Positions 1 to 9,619 of a DNA stretch of 64,000 nt are shown piece by piece. Source of the DNA: Vibrio maritimus (GTDB lineage Bacteria > Pseudomonadota > Gammaproteobacteria > Enterobacterales > Vibrionaceae); the NCBI GenBank assembly GCA_000755425.1, contig BBMT01000008.1:62001-126000 (forward strand), given 5' to 3'. The translations under genes and the position numbers were made by a program. The notes below the pieces were generated by a model. The model searched no databases. It saw only the letters and a program-made list of their open reading frames with translations, and had not been told where the DNA came from. Every line of letters begins with the position of its first letter. The stretch's first letter is position 1.

Positions 1-2
1 AC

Positions 3-673
3 AACCAGTTTGTCAATGCCGGCGATCTGCTATTTGTTATTGATGATTCGGATTACAAAAACAACCTATCTCAAGCTAAGTTTGCGATGTTAAAAGCCAA
101 AGCCGAATTGGACAAATCGAAGAATGTGTATCGCCGAGATTCCAAGCTGTTAAGCAAAAAGCTGGTTTCAGATGAACAGGTCATTTCAGAGAAACTAGAC
201 GTTGCGGCGAACCAAGCGCAGTACGAGCAAGCACAAAGCAACCTCGCAAAAGCAGGGTTGGATTTAAGCCGCACTAAGGTTTACGCCCCTCAAGATGGCT
301 ATGTGACCAACTTGAAGCAACGCGTTGGTAATTTCATTAATACTGGCGAGACGTTTGTCGCGTTGGTGGAGAGCAATACCTATTACGTTTTGGCGTACTT
401 TACTGAAACTAAGGTCAAAGCTCTGCAAGAAGGGGCATTGGTGACGGTCACGCCGTTCTCTTCAAACAAAACCTTTACCGGTACTGTTGAGGGAATTGGA
501 CGAGCGATTATTGACCAAAGCGCGGACAACTCTGGTTTGATTTCTAATGTGAGCCAACGGTTCCTTGGGTGAGATTGGCTCAGCGTGTGCCAGTGCGAAT
601 AAGTATTCCTAAGTCGGTCATCGCCAATGAGCGTCTTATCGCTGGTACCACGGTTTCTGTGGACATTCAGTGA
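3..673 (+). CDS. HlyD/EmrA-type membrane fusion protein (3' part, one frameshift)
   Basis: Periplasmic adaptor of an efflux system; the window opens inside the gene, so the N-terminal membrane anchor is missing. The visible part shows the first half of the lipoyl/barrel-sandwich domain, an Ala/Lys-rich coiled-coil hairpin, then the second barrel half (APQDGYVTN) and a beta-barrel domain. The frame is lost near 554 where CC stands for an expected CCC; after restoring one base the protein continues through ISIPKSVIANERLIAGTTVSVDIQ in shorter pieces to the TGA at 671-673. That stop overlaps the ATG of the FUSC gene (TGATG), so the two are translationally coupled. The AaeA/AaeB arrangement is the closest known analogue. 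Exact substrate unknown. Confidence 0.85.
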
Positions 674-2511
674 TGTGGTTAGCTATTGCCCAGCAGTGGG
701 CCAACCCGGACTCTACTAGATTTGCGCTGCGTTTCTGTTTGGCAGTGTTTCTAACCTGGGCTTTGTCTTTTCTGATGACATCGGATGCGACTAGCACATC
801 CATGGCGACTGCTGCGATCATTCAGATAACTGGCAGTCGTGGCGCGAGCATCAAGAAATCGGCCGCACGTATTGTTGGGACGCTGACTGGTGGTTTGTAC
901 GTTCTGTTTATCGCCAGCGCGACTTTGATCGATTCATGGCTATTTAACGCGTTCTTGATTTTTGGGATCGTGACGAGCCTTGGTATTGCCTCGTACTTCC
1001 ATAACCGTGTGTCTTATATGTTCGCGGTCGTTGGGATAACTCTGTCTTTGGTGGGCTTTCCATTGGCGGTGAACCCGGACATGGCAAATCTGTTTGATCA
1101 CGTGCAGCTTCGATGTGTGGGTATTGCTTTTGGCATTCTAATGTCGATGGTGGCAGGAATGGTCATCCCTTATCCCGATGATCACCAAGAGCTCTCAGCG
1201 GTAAAAAAGTACACACAGGGGTTTCTCAATAAGTTGTTCTTATCTGGTGAAGACAGCAGCACGACACTGATTCGAGGCTTTTTGGTGTTTGTAAGTAAGA
1301 AATGGCAACTGGTCGATGATGAAATCTACGGTAGTCGACACGAGCAGCAGGATAAGCTCAGTAGCCGAGCAGCCTTCTATGATTCAATCAACATTGGTGT
1401 TAGGGCTATCGAACTGAAGCAGTTAGGTGACCAAGTAGGTATGACAAAGGATGCTTGGGCGCTACTTATAGCAAGTCGATTTAACATCGTTGTTGATGAG
1501 GAGTTCCGCCAACAGTGGCAGCTTGCTAAAACCTCACGGACTCAGATGTTTGCTGAGCAAGTTGTACTCTTTAGCCAGCAGTTAGCGCGCCTTACGACTG
1601 AGGAAGCGACATTTGATTATTCGAAAAAGCAGTACGTGAGCGATATTGGTCGATTCACGGATGGTTTGGTGGTTGTCAACAACATGCTAAGGGCAGCGGT
1701 AGCTTTGTTTGCATTGTCATTCATGTGGATCGAGCTGCAGTGGGAGGATGGTATGACGGCGATGATTATGGCCGGAATGATCTTCTCGGTCTACGCGGCC
1801 AACCCTGGTGCGGAGCAGGCGCAAAGCGCTAATTTCTACGCTCAGCTTGTCGCCGGAGTGTTTGGATTCATTGTCACTTTTGGTGTGATGCCAATAGGGT
1901 CTCCATGGCTAGTGGCAGTCGCGAGCTTTATTGGTGTGTATTTGATGGCGTATTGGTACTGGCAAAGCAAATCACTTCTCAAAGTTGTTTGTATGGTGTC
2001 TCTATTTTCGTGGACGAACTTAGTGCCGCTGACAAGCACACCGAGTTTCGACTTTGCTCATTTCCTCAACTCGAATGTCGCCAATATTACCGCTTTAATG
2101 GTGATGTGGTGCTCATTTCAATTGATCCCAGTGAGAAGCACCGCCCAAGTCATTAAACGTGAGCTAAGAGTGTTCTTTACCCGCTTTCAGAATACGAATG
2201 AAGAGGCGCGTAAGGCATTGAATATTAGCAATTGGATCTTGGCAGCCTACGCTTACTTGGTTAGTGAGTCGGATACGATGAGTATCAATCGTATGCTGTT
2301 TCTTAAAGCGCTGCAGACGGTTGTTAATGAGAACAAAATTTCTGAGCAAGAGAAGCAACTGCTGCTGTCATCGGTAAACAAAGAACTGCTCGAATCGAAA
2401 ACCAACGAAGAGACTTCACTACTCATTGAAGATAAGCGGAATACCGCAGCAATGCATGACTTTAATTGGTTCATTTTGTGTGAGCGCTATCGGTTACTAA
2501 ACCAAAAATAA
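673..2511 (+). CDS. FUSC-family (AaeB-like) inner-membrane efflux protein
   Basis: About 612 residues with the FUSC layout: a membrane block at roughly residues 15-165, a soluble central segment rich in charged residues, and a second membrane block at roughly 335-475 followed by a soluble tail. In AaeB-type systems this protein exports aromatic carboxylic acids with an HlyD partner. The ATG at 673 overlaps the stop of the upstream adaptor; a GTG at 670 is an alternative. Its stop abuts the next gene, so the three genes probably form one transcript. The substrate cannot be read from sequence. Confidence 0.85.
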   Translation: MWLAIAQQWANPDSTRFALRFCLAVFLTWALSFLMTSDATSTSMATAAIIQITGSRGASIKKSAARIVGTLTGGLYVLFIASATLIDSWLFNAFLIFGIVTSLGIASYFHNRVSYMFAVVGITLSLVGFPLAVNPDMANLFDHVQLRCVGIAFGILMSMVAGMVIPYPDDHQELSAVKKYTQGFLNKLFLSGEDSSTTLIRGFLVFVSKKWQLVDDEIYGSRHEQQDKLSSRAAFYDSINIGVRAIELKQLGDQVGMTKDAWALLIASRFNIVVDEEFRQQWQLAKTSRTQMFAEQVVLFSQQLARLTTEEATFDYSKKQYVSDIGRFTDGLVVVNNMLRAAVALFALSFMWIELQWEDGMTAMIMAGMIFSVYAANPGAEQAQSANFYAQLVAGVFGFIVTFGVMPIGSPWLVAVASFIGVYLMAYWYWQSKSLLKVVCMVSLFSWTNLVPLTSTPSFDFAHFLNSNVANITALMVMWCSFQLIPVRSTAQVIKRELRVFFTRFQNTNEEARKALNISNWILAAYAYLVSESDTMSINRMLFLKALQTVVNENKISEQEKQLLLSSVNKELLESKTNEETSLLIEDKRNTAAMHDFNWFILCERYRLLNQK

Positions 2512-2558
2512 TGCAACTCCAGGAGTTGCTATTGAAATACAAAGATATATCAGAGGTT

Positions 2559-3517
2559 ATGATGAAAAAAACAATCATCGGCCTAGCGATATGGACATTA
2601 CTGGCATCAAATTACGCGCTTGCTGGGCAAGTGGCATCCTCACCATTAAAAGTGGATGCGCAAGCTCCGGTTCAGTCATTGGGATTAGCGACACAGCTAC
2701 GAAGCGGCTTTTATAGTGATCAAACAGAGTTTTTTGCAACATACAATTTAGGAAGTGTGTGGATTACCAATGACGATATTCGGATGGATTACTATCAAAA
2801 TAGAGTGACCACAGGTGTGGCTTGGTCTCCGATGGAAAAGCTACAAATGGAGCTGCGTTATCAGTTTGCTTGGGCACACAACAATCACCTCGATGGGTTA
2901 GTCAAGTCATTCCATAATGCCGCAGGGCTTAAACTTGATGGTCGTGACCAAGTCGAAGATGACAGTTTTAACGTTGACAGTGATACTTATGGGTTCATGA
3001 CAACGATTTTGAAGGTGATACCTTAGAAAGTGCACTGTCTCTTTATTTGCAATACACCCTTTACCAAAGTGAGCATCAGGCATTAGCTGTTGGCGGTTCT
3101 CTCTATTACAACGGACAGTCAGACTATGAGTTCTCGTCAGGCGGGTTTGAGCAGAACCTACAGTTGAATTGGTCTTATGCCAATGGTGGGCACTCACTTT
3201 ATACCACGTTAGGTGTTGTTCACCATGCGGACAAGAACATTGATGATGACCTGTATTTCAAAGAGTTCACTATGGAAGCGGCGGTCGGTTACGGCTATCG
3301 ATTCCTCTCTAACCACGAGATTTTGATGGAATATCATCTTTATGAAGGGGCATTGAATCAGACCGCGTTTTCGGAGAACGTCAACGAAGCGACATTAGGG
3401 TATCGATATTATTGGGATCATACGGTCCTAGAAATATCGGGCACTGAGAATCTATTCAATATGGATAACTCAACCGATATCGCATTTACCTTGGGTGTCA
3501 GGCATTACTTTCATTGA
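2559..3517 (+). CDS. Outer-membrane beta-barrel-like protein, possibly DUF3187 family (one frameshift)
   Basis: The start at 2559 (or the adjacent ATG at 2562) follows AGAGG and gives a clear signal peptide (MKKTIIGLAIWTLLASNYALA). The mature protein has alternating polar/aromatic strands, many Tyr and Asn, and ends in HYFH, a terminal aromatic residue as in outer-membrane barrels. The frame breaks near 2997 (one base missing in TTC-AT-GAC); the barrel then continues in another frame to 3517, giving about 319 residues. It lies 48 bases after the FUSC gene, so it may be the third gene of the export operon. Family assignment is tentative; the surface location is inferred from the signal and strand pattern. 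Confidence 0.65.
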
Positions 3518-3525
3518 CGCAAGAA

Positions 3526-4757
3526 TTACTCTTGTGAGCGGAGTAGAGGAAGTTCATTGACCCACAAATCGTCCTTTTGGGCTTTATCGTAACCGTATTG
3601 ATAGAGCGACTTTAGGTAGGCGGGATCGAAGAACTTACCCTCTTGTGGTTTTTGAGTGTAGTCATCATCGATATAGGTCAAAAACATCTTGGCACCGATT
3701 TTTTGGGTTATGTACATTTCCCGAAATATGTCTCCACGAGTCTGCTGTAGGATGAGGTTATCGACGCTACGTGCTGCAAGGCTCACAGTATCATCTGCGA
3801 TATATTTGAACTCTGTTTTTAATCGACCATTGCGGATGATGTAGATATGTGGTGGCTGCTTATATCCCAGCGACTTGGTCACCTTAGTAAAGTTGAAACC
3901 GGCGGGGTCAAAAAACAACTGACTAGAAAGTCCGCCATCAACGTGCATTTCTTCCAGTACTTGACCATGGAGTTTTACTGGAATGAACTGGGGTGGAAAT
4001 ACGCCAGGAATGGACGAGCTTGCCGCAAGAATCTGATGAATAAGCGCTTTTCGGTTTGGTAGCTTGCTTGTGGCGATTTTACCTATGTTCCAAATCATCT
4101 GGCGACCGGAATCGAAGTGAGTCGTCCCAATGAGCATTCGCTTGCCTGTTTGATGAGTTCGGGCAATCTGATCGATAAACTCATCATCGTAGGTGAGTTG
4201 CACCATCTTAAAGAAGCTTTCCCCTTCTGAGAATGCATCACCAAACAATGCTTTGAATATACCGGTGCCGCCTAACATCATGTCGTCATTGAGCCCAACA
4301 TGACGTCTTTAAGCTCGTCATATTTGTCTCCACCGACATACACAAAAGGAGCGATGAGTGCACCAGCGCTGACGCCGGTAATGAGTGAAAATTCGGGGAG
4401 CTTATTTTGGTCGCGAAGCCCATTTAGTACGCCGGCACCATAGGCGCCACGGGGGCCGCCTCCAGATAAAACGAGAACATTGAACCTATCGCCTATGACT
4501 TTGGGAGTATCAGGTGAGTTTCTAAATAGGTCGATGTTTTCCTCACCTATCTCACCACCTTTGATATCGGTGAGGTTCTCTGGAGTGGAGTCGCCCCAGA
4601 AACGGTAGGGTTCATTTTCGAGACCTTTGCCTTCGTCTTTAGGCCCGAGTTGGACCAGAAGGTAATTCGACTCGTCGACTCGTGTCGACTGGTCGTGTGG
4701 ACTACTAGAGCAGCCAAACATAAGTAAGACCAAAATCAGGCAGACAAATTGATGCAT
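3526..4757 (-). CDS. Patatin-like phospholipase lipoprotein (one frameshift)
   Basis: The start at 4757 is chosen because GGAG sits six bases upstream; it opens a lipoprotein signal peptide with the lipobox-like MFGCSSS. The patatin fold is shown by the oxyanion Gly-rich motif GGGPRGAYGAG (about residue 100), the nucleophile elbow GVSAG (Ser about 130) and the DGG catalytic Asp motif (about 275). The frame is lost near 4289-4290 (one A missing, AAT read as AT) and resumes at MMLGGTG. The predicted role is membrane-anchored lipid acyl hydrolysis; the physiological lipid is unknown. It converges with the barrel gene to its left. Confidence 0.85.
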
Positions 4758-4898
4758 TTGCAACTCCGTTTCCTTATTGCTACTCAAATCTGATAGTTAC
4801 ACCTACTCAAGACTAGTAGCAAATTCGATGAAATGGCAAAGACGTTAACTCAAAGGTGCTGCATGTCTTTCTAAACTAAACATAAACCGGGAGCTAAC

Positions 4899-5549
4899 AT
4901 GGCTTCGATAAACCAATCGAATAACTTTATTTATTTCACGTTATCGCTGATTTCAATATTGCTTATAGGTGCTATATCACGAGAAATACCGGGCGATGGT
5001 CTCGGCCTTTTGCTTAAACCACTTGTATTGAATAGTTTTGTGGTTTGTCTGTGGAGCATGAAGTTTTCACGTGGTTGGTATGTATATTTAGTGGTTGTCA
5101 GCACCCTGATGGTTATTGCCGTCACTTTACATACTGTCATCGATAGTGACATTGCCAATATGCTGATGCTGACATTGATGCTTGCTTTCTTTTATGGCGT
5201 GTTTCAGTCAACAGTTAAGCAGATTCTGCTTACCGACGAAGTCGATAACAATACGTTGACTGGCTCAGTCGCGCTGTTTTTGGTTATGGGGCTAGGTTGG
5301 GCGGCTCTCTACCTGTTATTGATTAACTTCAACCCTAACGCATTTAATGGAATTGAACACTCTGAAACGTGGGGCAGTGACTTTTCAGTCGTGACGTACT
5401 TCAGCTTCGTTACTCTCACGACATTAGGGTATGGTGACGTGAGCCCCAATAGCCCTTTAGCTGAGGTTGCCGTTTATTTAGAGGCAATAACAGGTGTGTT
5501 TTATATGGCGGTTGTCGTGTCGACTTTGGTCAGTGCGAAGCGAGGCTAA
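4899..5549 (+). CDS. Two-pore-helix type ion channel (K+ channel filter)
   Basis: 216 residues with several hydrophobic segments followed by the pore region TYFSFVTLTTLGYGDVSP, whose TLGYGD is a potassium-selective filter, and one last helix. It ends right after the last helix (VSAKRG), so it lacks a C-terminal TrkA/RCK or cyclic-nucleotide domain, and no S4-like arginine array is seen. The RBS GGGAG precedes the ATG. Known relatives are small prokaryotic Ion_trans_2 channels. Its last four bases overlap the stop of the convergent gene. Confidence 0.8.
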   Translation: MASINQSNNFIYFTLSLISILLIGAISREIPGDGLGLLLKPLVLNSFVVCLWSMKFSRGWYVYLVVVSTLMVIAVTLHTVIDSDIANMLMLTLMLAFFYGVFQSTVKQILLTDEVDNNTLTGSVALFLVMGLGWAALYLLLINFNPNAFNGIEHSETWGSDFSVVTYFSFVTLTTLGYGDVSPNSPLAEVAVYLEAITGVFYMAVVVSTLVSAKRG

Positions 5550-5911
5550 GACTTGATAGAACCGCTTTGTCGAGTCGGAAGTAGTCGACCCAAAGCCACT
5601 TTGAGTTTCCCAACCCAAAAACGTTTAGCGCGTTGCTTATCTTGATACTTGGTCAGTTTATGGTGTAAAGCAGCGAACACATCGCTCAGTGCTTCATCTA
5701 ACTGTCGGTCGTTTCTTACGGCGCAAATTGTTTGGAGGGGTAGCGTGGCCTTTAAAGTGACCTCGTAATCACCAAACCCTTGGTGAAACTTGATATTTGA
5801 TTCAACATCAACAAGGTTAGGAAACTTGTCCCATAACTGTTGGCACTGTTGGTCGAGTAATGACTGTGTTTGCTCGGTTATCGCGACTCTTTGAAGGTTT
5901 TTTATCATCAT
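5546..5911 (-). CDS. Ribosome hibernation factor-like protein (HPF/RaiA fold)
   Basis: 121 residues. The segment from VDVESNIKFHQ through EVTLKATLPLQT to LDEALSDVFAALHHKLTKYQDKQR follows the beta-alpha-beta-beta-beta-alpha order of HPF/YfiA proteins, including the helix that ends in K-x-Q-D-K. It then adds a basic tail (RAKRFWVGKLKVALGRLL). Canonical Vibrio HPF normally lies with rpoN or elsewhere, so this is a second, divergent member. AGAGGTA precedes ATGATG at 5911. The stop overlaps that of the convergent channel gene by four bases. Function in hibernation is inferred from resemblance only. Confidence 0.6.
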   Translation of the reverse strand: MMIKNLQRVAITEQTQSLLDQQCQQLWDKFPNLVDVESNIKFHQGFGDYEVTLKATLPLQTICAVRNDRQLDEALSDVFAALHHKLTKYQDKQRAKRFWVGKLKVALGRLLPTRQSGSIKS

Positions 5912-6387
5912 TACCTCTAAGTTACTACGTCACTTTGCAGACGGAACATGGTTCAAGTCCGCATTGATATCTATGATGTCTTATTCTGTAAGGTGTCTGA
6001 CGCTGGTTTTAAACTGTGCTTGCAGCAGTATGTCTTGAAAGCGATTTCTCGCCAAGTTTTTGCCGCTCGCAATTTTAGATCGATTCCAATATTTTTCCAG
6101 TAGCTACAAAGTAAAATTTCCCCTGTTTACCCTCATTGGGTATAGAACGGTATGTATTTACAGTTGGCAAGATAGAAACTGTTGTCTCGATTGCATGCAT
6201 GTAGCTGGTTATTCGTTATGACCGATCGCTTTTCCACCGACGTCTCTGAGAACTCATTTAGGTGGGGCGGCTGAAAGCCTGTAGTTATTAAGCATCACGA
6301 GCTAAGGTAGCTGGAAATGTGTGAATGCCCTTCCGTTTTTACTGTTAACTGTGTCGATGTGTGGATTCTGGTCAGTACGAAACGGCA
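5912..6387. other. Intergenic region, 476 bp, no supported gene
   Basis: This space lies upstream of the HPF-like gene and downstream of the copper-chaperone terminator. The only open frame of note is a 51-codon ATG frame at 5948-6103 on the plus strand, with no convincing RBS or recognisable protein. It must hold the promoter of the HPF-like gene. I see no tRNA or riboswitch structure. Confidence 0.4.
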
Positions 6388-6389
6388 TT

Positions 6390-6418
6390 AAAAAAGCCAA
6401 CACTTGGTTGGCTTTATG
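6390..6418 (-). terminator. Rho-independent terminator after the PCuAC gene
   Basis: The nine-base stem AAAGCCAAC/GTTGGCTTT with a five-base loop is followed, on the minus strand, by a T-run. It lies 25 bases downstream of the PCuAC stop and closes the SCO-PCuAC operon. Confidence 0.85.
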
Positions 6419-6439
6419 ATGTTCCGACGGGGAAATGGA

Positions 6440-6892
6440 TTAGTGATGTTTATGATGCTTCATGCCCGACATGACTTTTTTCACTGGCACGGTCAGAACC
6501 TTCACTTCGCCATTGGCAAAGTTGAGCTCAACGTTAATGGTGTCCCCTTCTTTCATTGGCGCTTTTACATCTAATAGCATCACGTGCAGGCTGCCAGGCT
6601 TAAGGATGGTTTTACCATTAGCTGGAATGTCGATGGTGTTCACTTGGCGCATCTTCATGACATCACCTTCCTTGATGACATCGTGCAGTTCAACCACGCT
6701 TGACGCTTGTGAGCTTGCGCTAACGATAGTGCGAACTTCATTGCCGGTATTTTCAATGGTGCCGAATACCGCGCTGGTTGTTGCATTTGGTGGTGTTGCG
6801 CGAGCGTACACATCATTCACATCGATAGCGGCGTGTGCCATCGAAAGAGGAGCTAGGGCGATTGCAGATAGAAGGAGTTTGTTGAGCTTCAT
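6440..6892 (-). CDS. Periplasmic copper chaperone PCu(A)C
   Basis: 150 residues with a signal peptide ending AHA and the family's copper motif: His in VELHD, Met residues in GDVMKMRQ, then HVM in GSLHVMLL. The C-terminus is His-rich (MKHHKHH), adding a possible further metal site. PCuAC proteins hand Cu(I) to the CuA or CuB site of cytochrome c oxidase together with SCO1. It is the last gene of a three-gene minus-strand operon behind an SCO protein, which fits that role. Confidence 0.92.
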   Translation of the reverse strand: MKLNKLLLSAIALAPLSMAHAAIDVNDVYARATPPNATTSAVFGTIENTGNEVRTIVSASSQASSVVELHDVIKEGDVMKMRQVNTIDIPANGKTILKPGSLHVMLLDVKAPMKEGDTINVELNFANGEVKVLTVPVKKVMSGMKHHKHH

Positions 6893-6940
6893 GGTTCATT
6901 CCATTGTTATAGGTGCATCGTTTATAAAGTATAGTGTTGC

Positions 6941-7550
6941 TTATCCTTGCTTATTAACGCGATGAATTGCCTCAATAATCGGAGCAGGATTGAGCGTGTG
7001 CGGCACTTTCTCAATAAGCGTGCCGTCCGGGCTTAGGAAATAGAAATACGAACTGTGGTCGAGGGTATAGCCAAGCTTGGAGTCCTCAAGTTCTGTCTTA
7101 CGGAAGATAACGCCATACTTGTGAGCAAGCGGTTTGGTGACTTCCAGCGGCGCAGATAAGCTTCAATCATTGGGTGAAAGTAGTGGGCGTACTCGGCAGA
7201 GGCTTCTGCGGCATCGCGCTCAGGTCGAGGGAAACAAACATAGGTCTTAGTGTGGCTTTGGTTTCATCGTCGATCTGGTTTAGCGCGCCAGCTAGCATCG
7301 CCAATGAGGTTGGGCAGACATCGGGGCAGCGAGTAAAACCAAAGTAGACGACGCGAGTGCGCGGATCTGTTTGGTCAAAGATTTCAACAGCTGCACCGTT
7401 CTCTCCATATAAAACGGACTCAGAGACTTTTTCAAGCTGCACTAACTCTTGCGCTTGTTGCTCTTGTAGTTTTTGGTTGTCAATGAATAGCTTGCTTCCC
7501 ACACCAAGGCCAAAGGCGACAACCAGTAGTGCAATCCATTTTTTGTTCAT
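6941..7550 (-). CDS. SCO1/SenC family copper-metallochaperone (two frameshifts)
   Basis: An N-terminal membrane anchor is followed by a thioredoxin-fold domain with the signature Cys pair FGFTRCPDVCPTSL and, in the restored frame, the conserved His in LDHSSYFYFLSPDG. The frame is lost near 7221-7224 (CC for expected CCC, giving SLDPERD) and again near 7157-7161 (TT for TTT, giving IEALSAPLEVTKPLAHKYG). The restored protein ends at 6941 with HRVNKQG. It assembles the CuA centre of cytochrome oxidase. The start overlaps the stop of the upstream gene by four bases (ATGA). Confidence 0.9.
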
Positions 7551-7987
7551 CGTGCGCTCATCCTTAGTGCTGCTTTGATGTCAGTACTGCCGTCGGAAAC
7601 AGTGCCATACCAAGTCATACGTTGTTCAGCGCAAACCGGTAAAATAATTTCACCTTGATAGACATCTGGCTTGATCATCTCAAGTTGGTATTTGGCGACA
7701 CCCATGTCCATCTCTTTGCCTTGTAGTGAAATCGATAAGGTTTCTGCCTCAGCGTTCGGCCAAAACACATCCACTTTTATCGGAGTGAGTGGTGTCACGC
7801 GTTGTGTATCGAGCTTAAGCTTCACACCTTGTTGCTCGCACACGTCAGAAGAGAGCATGCAATAGCTGCTTAGATCGAGATCCGCATTCGGAGTTTGTTT
7901 CAGTAGATTCGGCAAGTAGAATCCTGCTCCCAGCGCGCCAGCGACAAGTAAGATTTTGATTTTGTTGTTCAACGTAATGTTAACCAA
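7547..7987 (-). CDS. Membrane-anchored periplasmic protein of unknown function, SCO operon
   Basis: About 146 residues: one N-terminal helix (ILLVAGALGAGFYLPNLL) and a periplasmic beta-rich domain with three cysteines (SSYC, DVC, PVC). No ATG is in frame; TTG at 7987 or TTG at 7972 must be used, or a base was lost near the start as elsewhere in this window. It overlaps the SCO gene by four bases, so a role in copper or oxidase assembly is suggested by context. I do not recognise the family. Confidence 0.65.
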   Translation of the reverse strand: MVNITLNNKIKILLVAGALGAGFYLPNLLKQTPNADLDLSSYCMLSSDVCEQQGVKLKLDTQRVTPLTPIKVDVFWPNAEAETLSISLQGKEMDMGVAKYQLEMIKPDVYQGEIILPVCAEQRMTWYGTVSDGSTDIKAALRMSAR

Positions 7988-8119
7988 AGAAATAATCGTA
8001 ACCGCATCCTAACATATTCCTTCGCGGCATCTGTGCGGTAGTGCTAATTTTTAAGGCTTGATTGTTATGTTGATGCAGCTCCTTCCTTGAAGCTACAAGT
8101 GGTTTGTTTTAAAGGTTGG

Positions 8120-9483
8120 TTATTTATCAGCGAGCATCTTAGCTGCTGAGCGCATTAGTGCAGGGCCTTTATTTTCACCATAACCGGAGTGATAGGGTTG
8201 GTAGAGAACATTACACCGACGAAGTCGCGCCCTGGGTCGATGTATATCATTTGTCCTAAGTTGCCACTTTTGGCGATAGCACCATCATCGTAGATGAAAT
8301 CAAACTGATAAGACTGTGTTGTCGACATCTCATTAAAGGCGCCGATTGAGCTTGCTTGTTTCGTTGAACCTACATGACTTTCTGCATTGCCGTTGTTGCG
8401 AATAATATCCAGCACATCAGAAGAGACAATTTGCTCTGTTGCTACGGCTTGCCAGCTTGGGGTAAATAGCGTGCCGAAACGAGCTTTGTCTTCGAGTGTA
8501 GAAAGTACCAAACCGAGCGCGATCGCTTTGCCATCTGGAGAAAGATTAAACATCATTGGTTGACGTGCGGTTGTCTTACTCCATACACGCTCTTCAAATA
8601 CGCGAGTGAACGTCGCCCCTTCAATGTTTTCAATCATCTGTGTGAGAATCATGGTGTTGATTGACGCATATCGGAATCGTTCCCCCGCCTTTTCCCCAGG
8701 CAGTTTGTTGGTATCTTTAGCGACATCCAGCCAGGTTTCTACCTCACCTGTCGAGTGACGAACTGAGCCGGTTATCGAAGCGAAGAAGCGAACCACAGGT
8801 GAATCCGGGTCCAGTATTGATTCAAGCTTTTCTTCGTTATCAAGACCAGTCGTGTGATTCAATAAATCAAGGATGCTAACCTTGTCCCAAACTGTTCCAG
8901 TGAGTTCCGGTACATAGACGGTAATCGCTTTGCTGCTATCGATTTTTCCTTCATCTACAAGCTGGGCGACAATAAGACCAACAGTAGTTTTGGCAGAAGA
9001 TGCCCAGACATGACGATCGGTAGGTTTCATACCCGGATACGCTTCATAGACCACTTCTCCCTTATGAATCAGCATAAACCCTTGGGTGCGAAACTGCGGG
9101 TCGGCTAAATAGTCTTTCATGGTCATCTCACCCCTGGTGTTGGTCTTAACCAAGAGGCTGTCTAGTTCGTTGTGAATGTTTCTCTTTAATGATCTGTATT
9201 CTTGATTTGGGGACGCCACTGCCGTTGGCATAAATTCATTCATATAAGCGTTGTAGTAGAGCGCATGATCCCCACCCATCTGCCAATGAAAGTTGTTGAA
9301 GTTAGTGCGAGCGGCATCGACAAATTCAGGGCTAAATGCCCCTTTGGTGGTTTCAACGGGCAATACGACTTGTGCACCTTCGACCTTTAAGGCCGCCTCA
9401 ACGGGATTGTTAACAGGTTTTTCTGAGGCAAATATGGAAGCTGAGAGCATCGATGTGACGAGAGCAGTAAGCTTGAGTTTCAT
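8120..9483 (-). CDS. Exported serine hydrolase, class C beta-lactamase fold (one frameshift)
   Basis: A signal peptide (MLSASIFAS) and AGGAGA RBS support the start. The catalytic SxxK is in WASSAKTT (Ser about 162), with a Tyr motif in FRYASIN. About 450 residues, resembling esterase/6-aminohexanoate-dimer-hydrolase-like members more than AmpC. The frame is lost near 8182-8183 (TT for TTT); restoring it replaces the short tail KIKALH with YGENKGPALMRSAAKMLADK and the stop at 8120. An AraC regulator is divergent 136 bases away and is the likely regulator. Substrate unknown; antibiotic resistance should not be assumed. Confidence 0.8.
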
Positions 9484-9619
9484 TTGAGTTCTCCTAACGG
9501 GATTTAGGCCAATTATTCGCTACGTCACAGAAAGTGAGTAGGTCATTTGGTGACACTTGTTCGCTGAAGGTGTAAAACTACTTAGGTATCTCGTTATTTA
9601 GGAATGACTCTTCATCATC

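Noticed and set aside
5948..6103. 51-codon ATG frame in the intergenic region
   Set aside because: No convincing RBS, no homology I recognise; kept only as a note.
6462..6965. 167-codon open frame opposite the PCuAC gene
   Set aside because: Antisense shadow of a strongly supported gene; no RBS or domain.
8120..9483. Antibiotic-resistance beta-lactamase
   Set aside because: SxxK is present but the overall sequence resembles esterase-type serine hydrolases; no direct evidence of beta-lactam cleavage.
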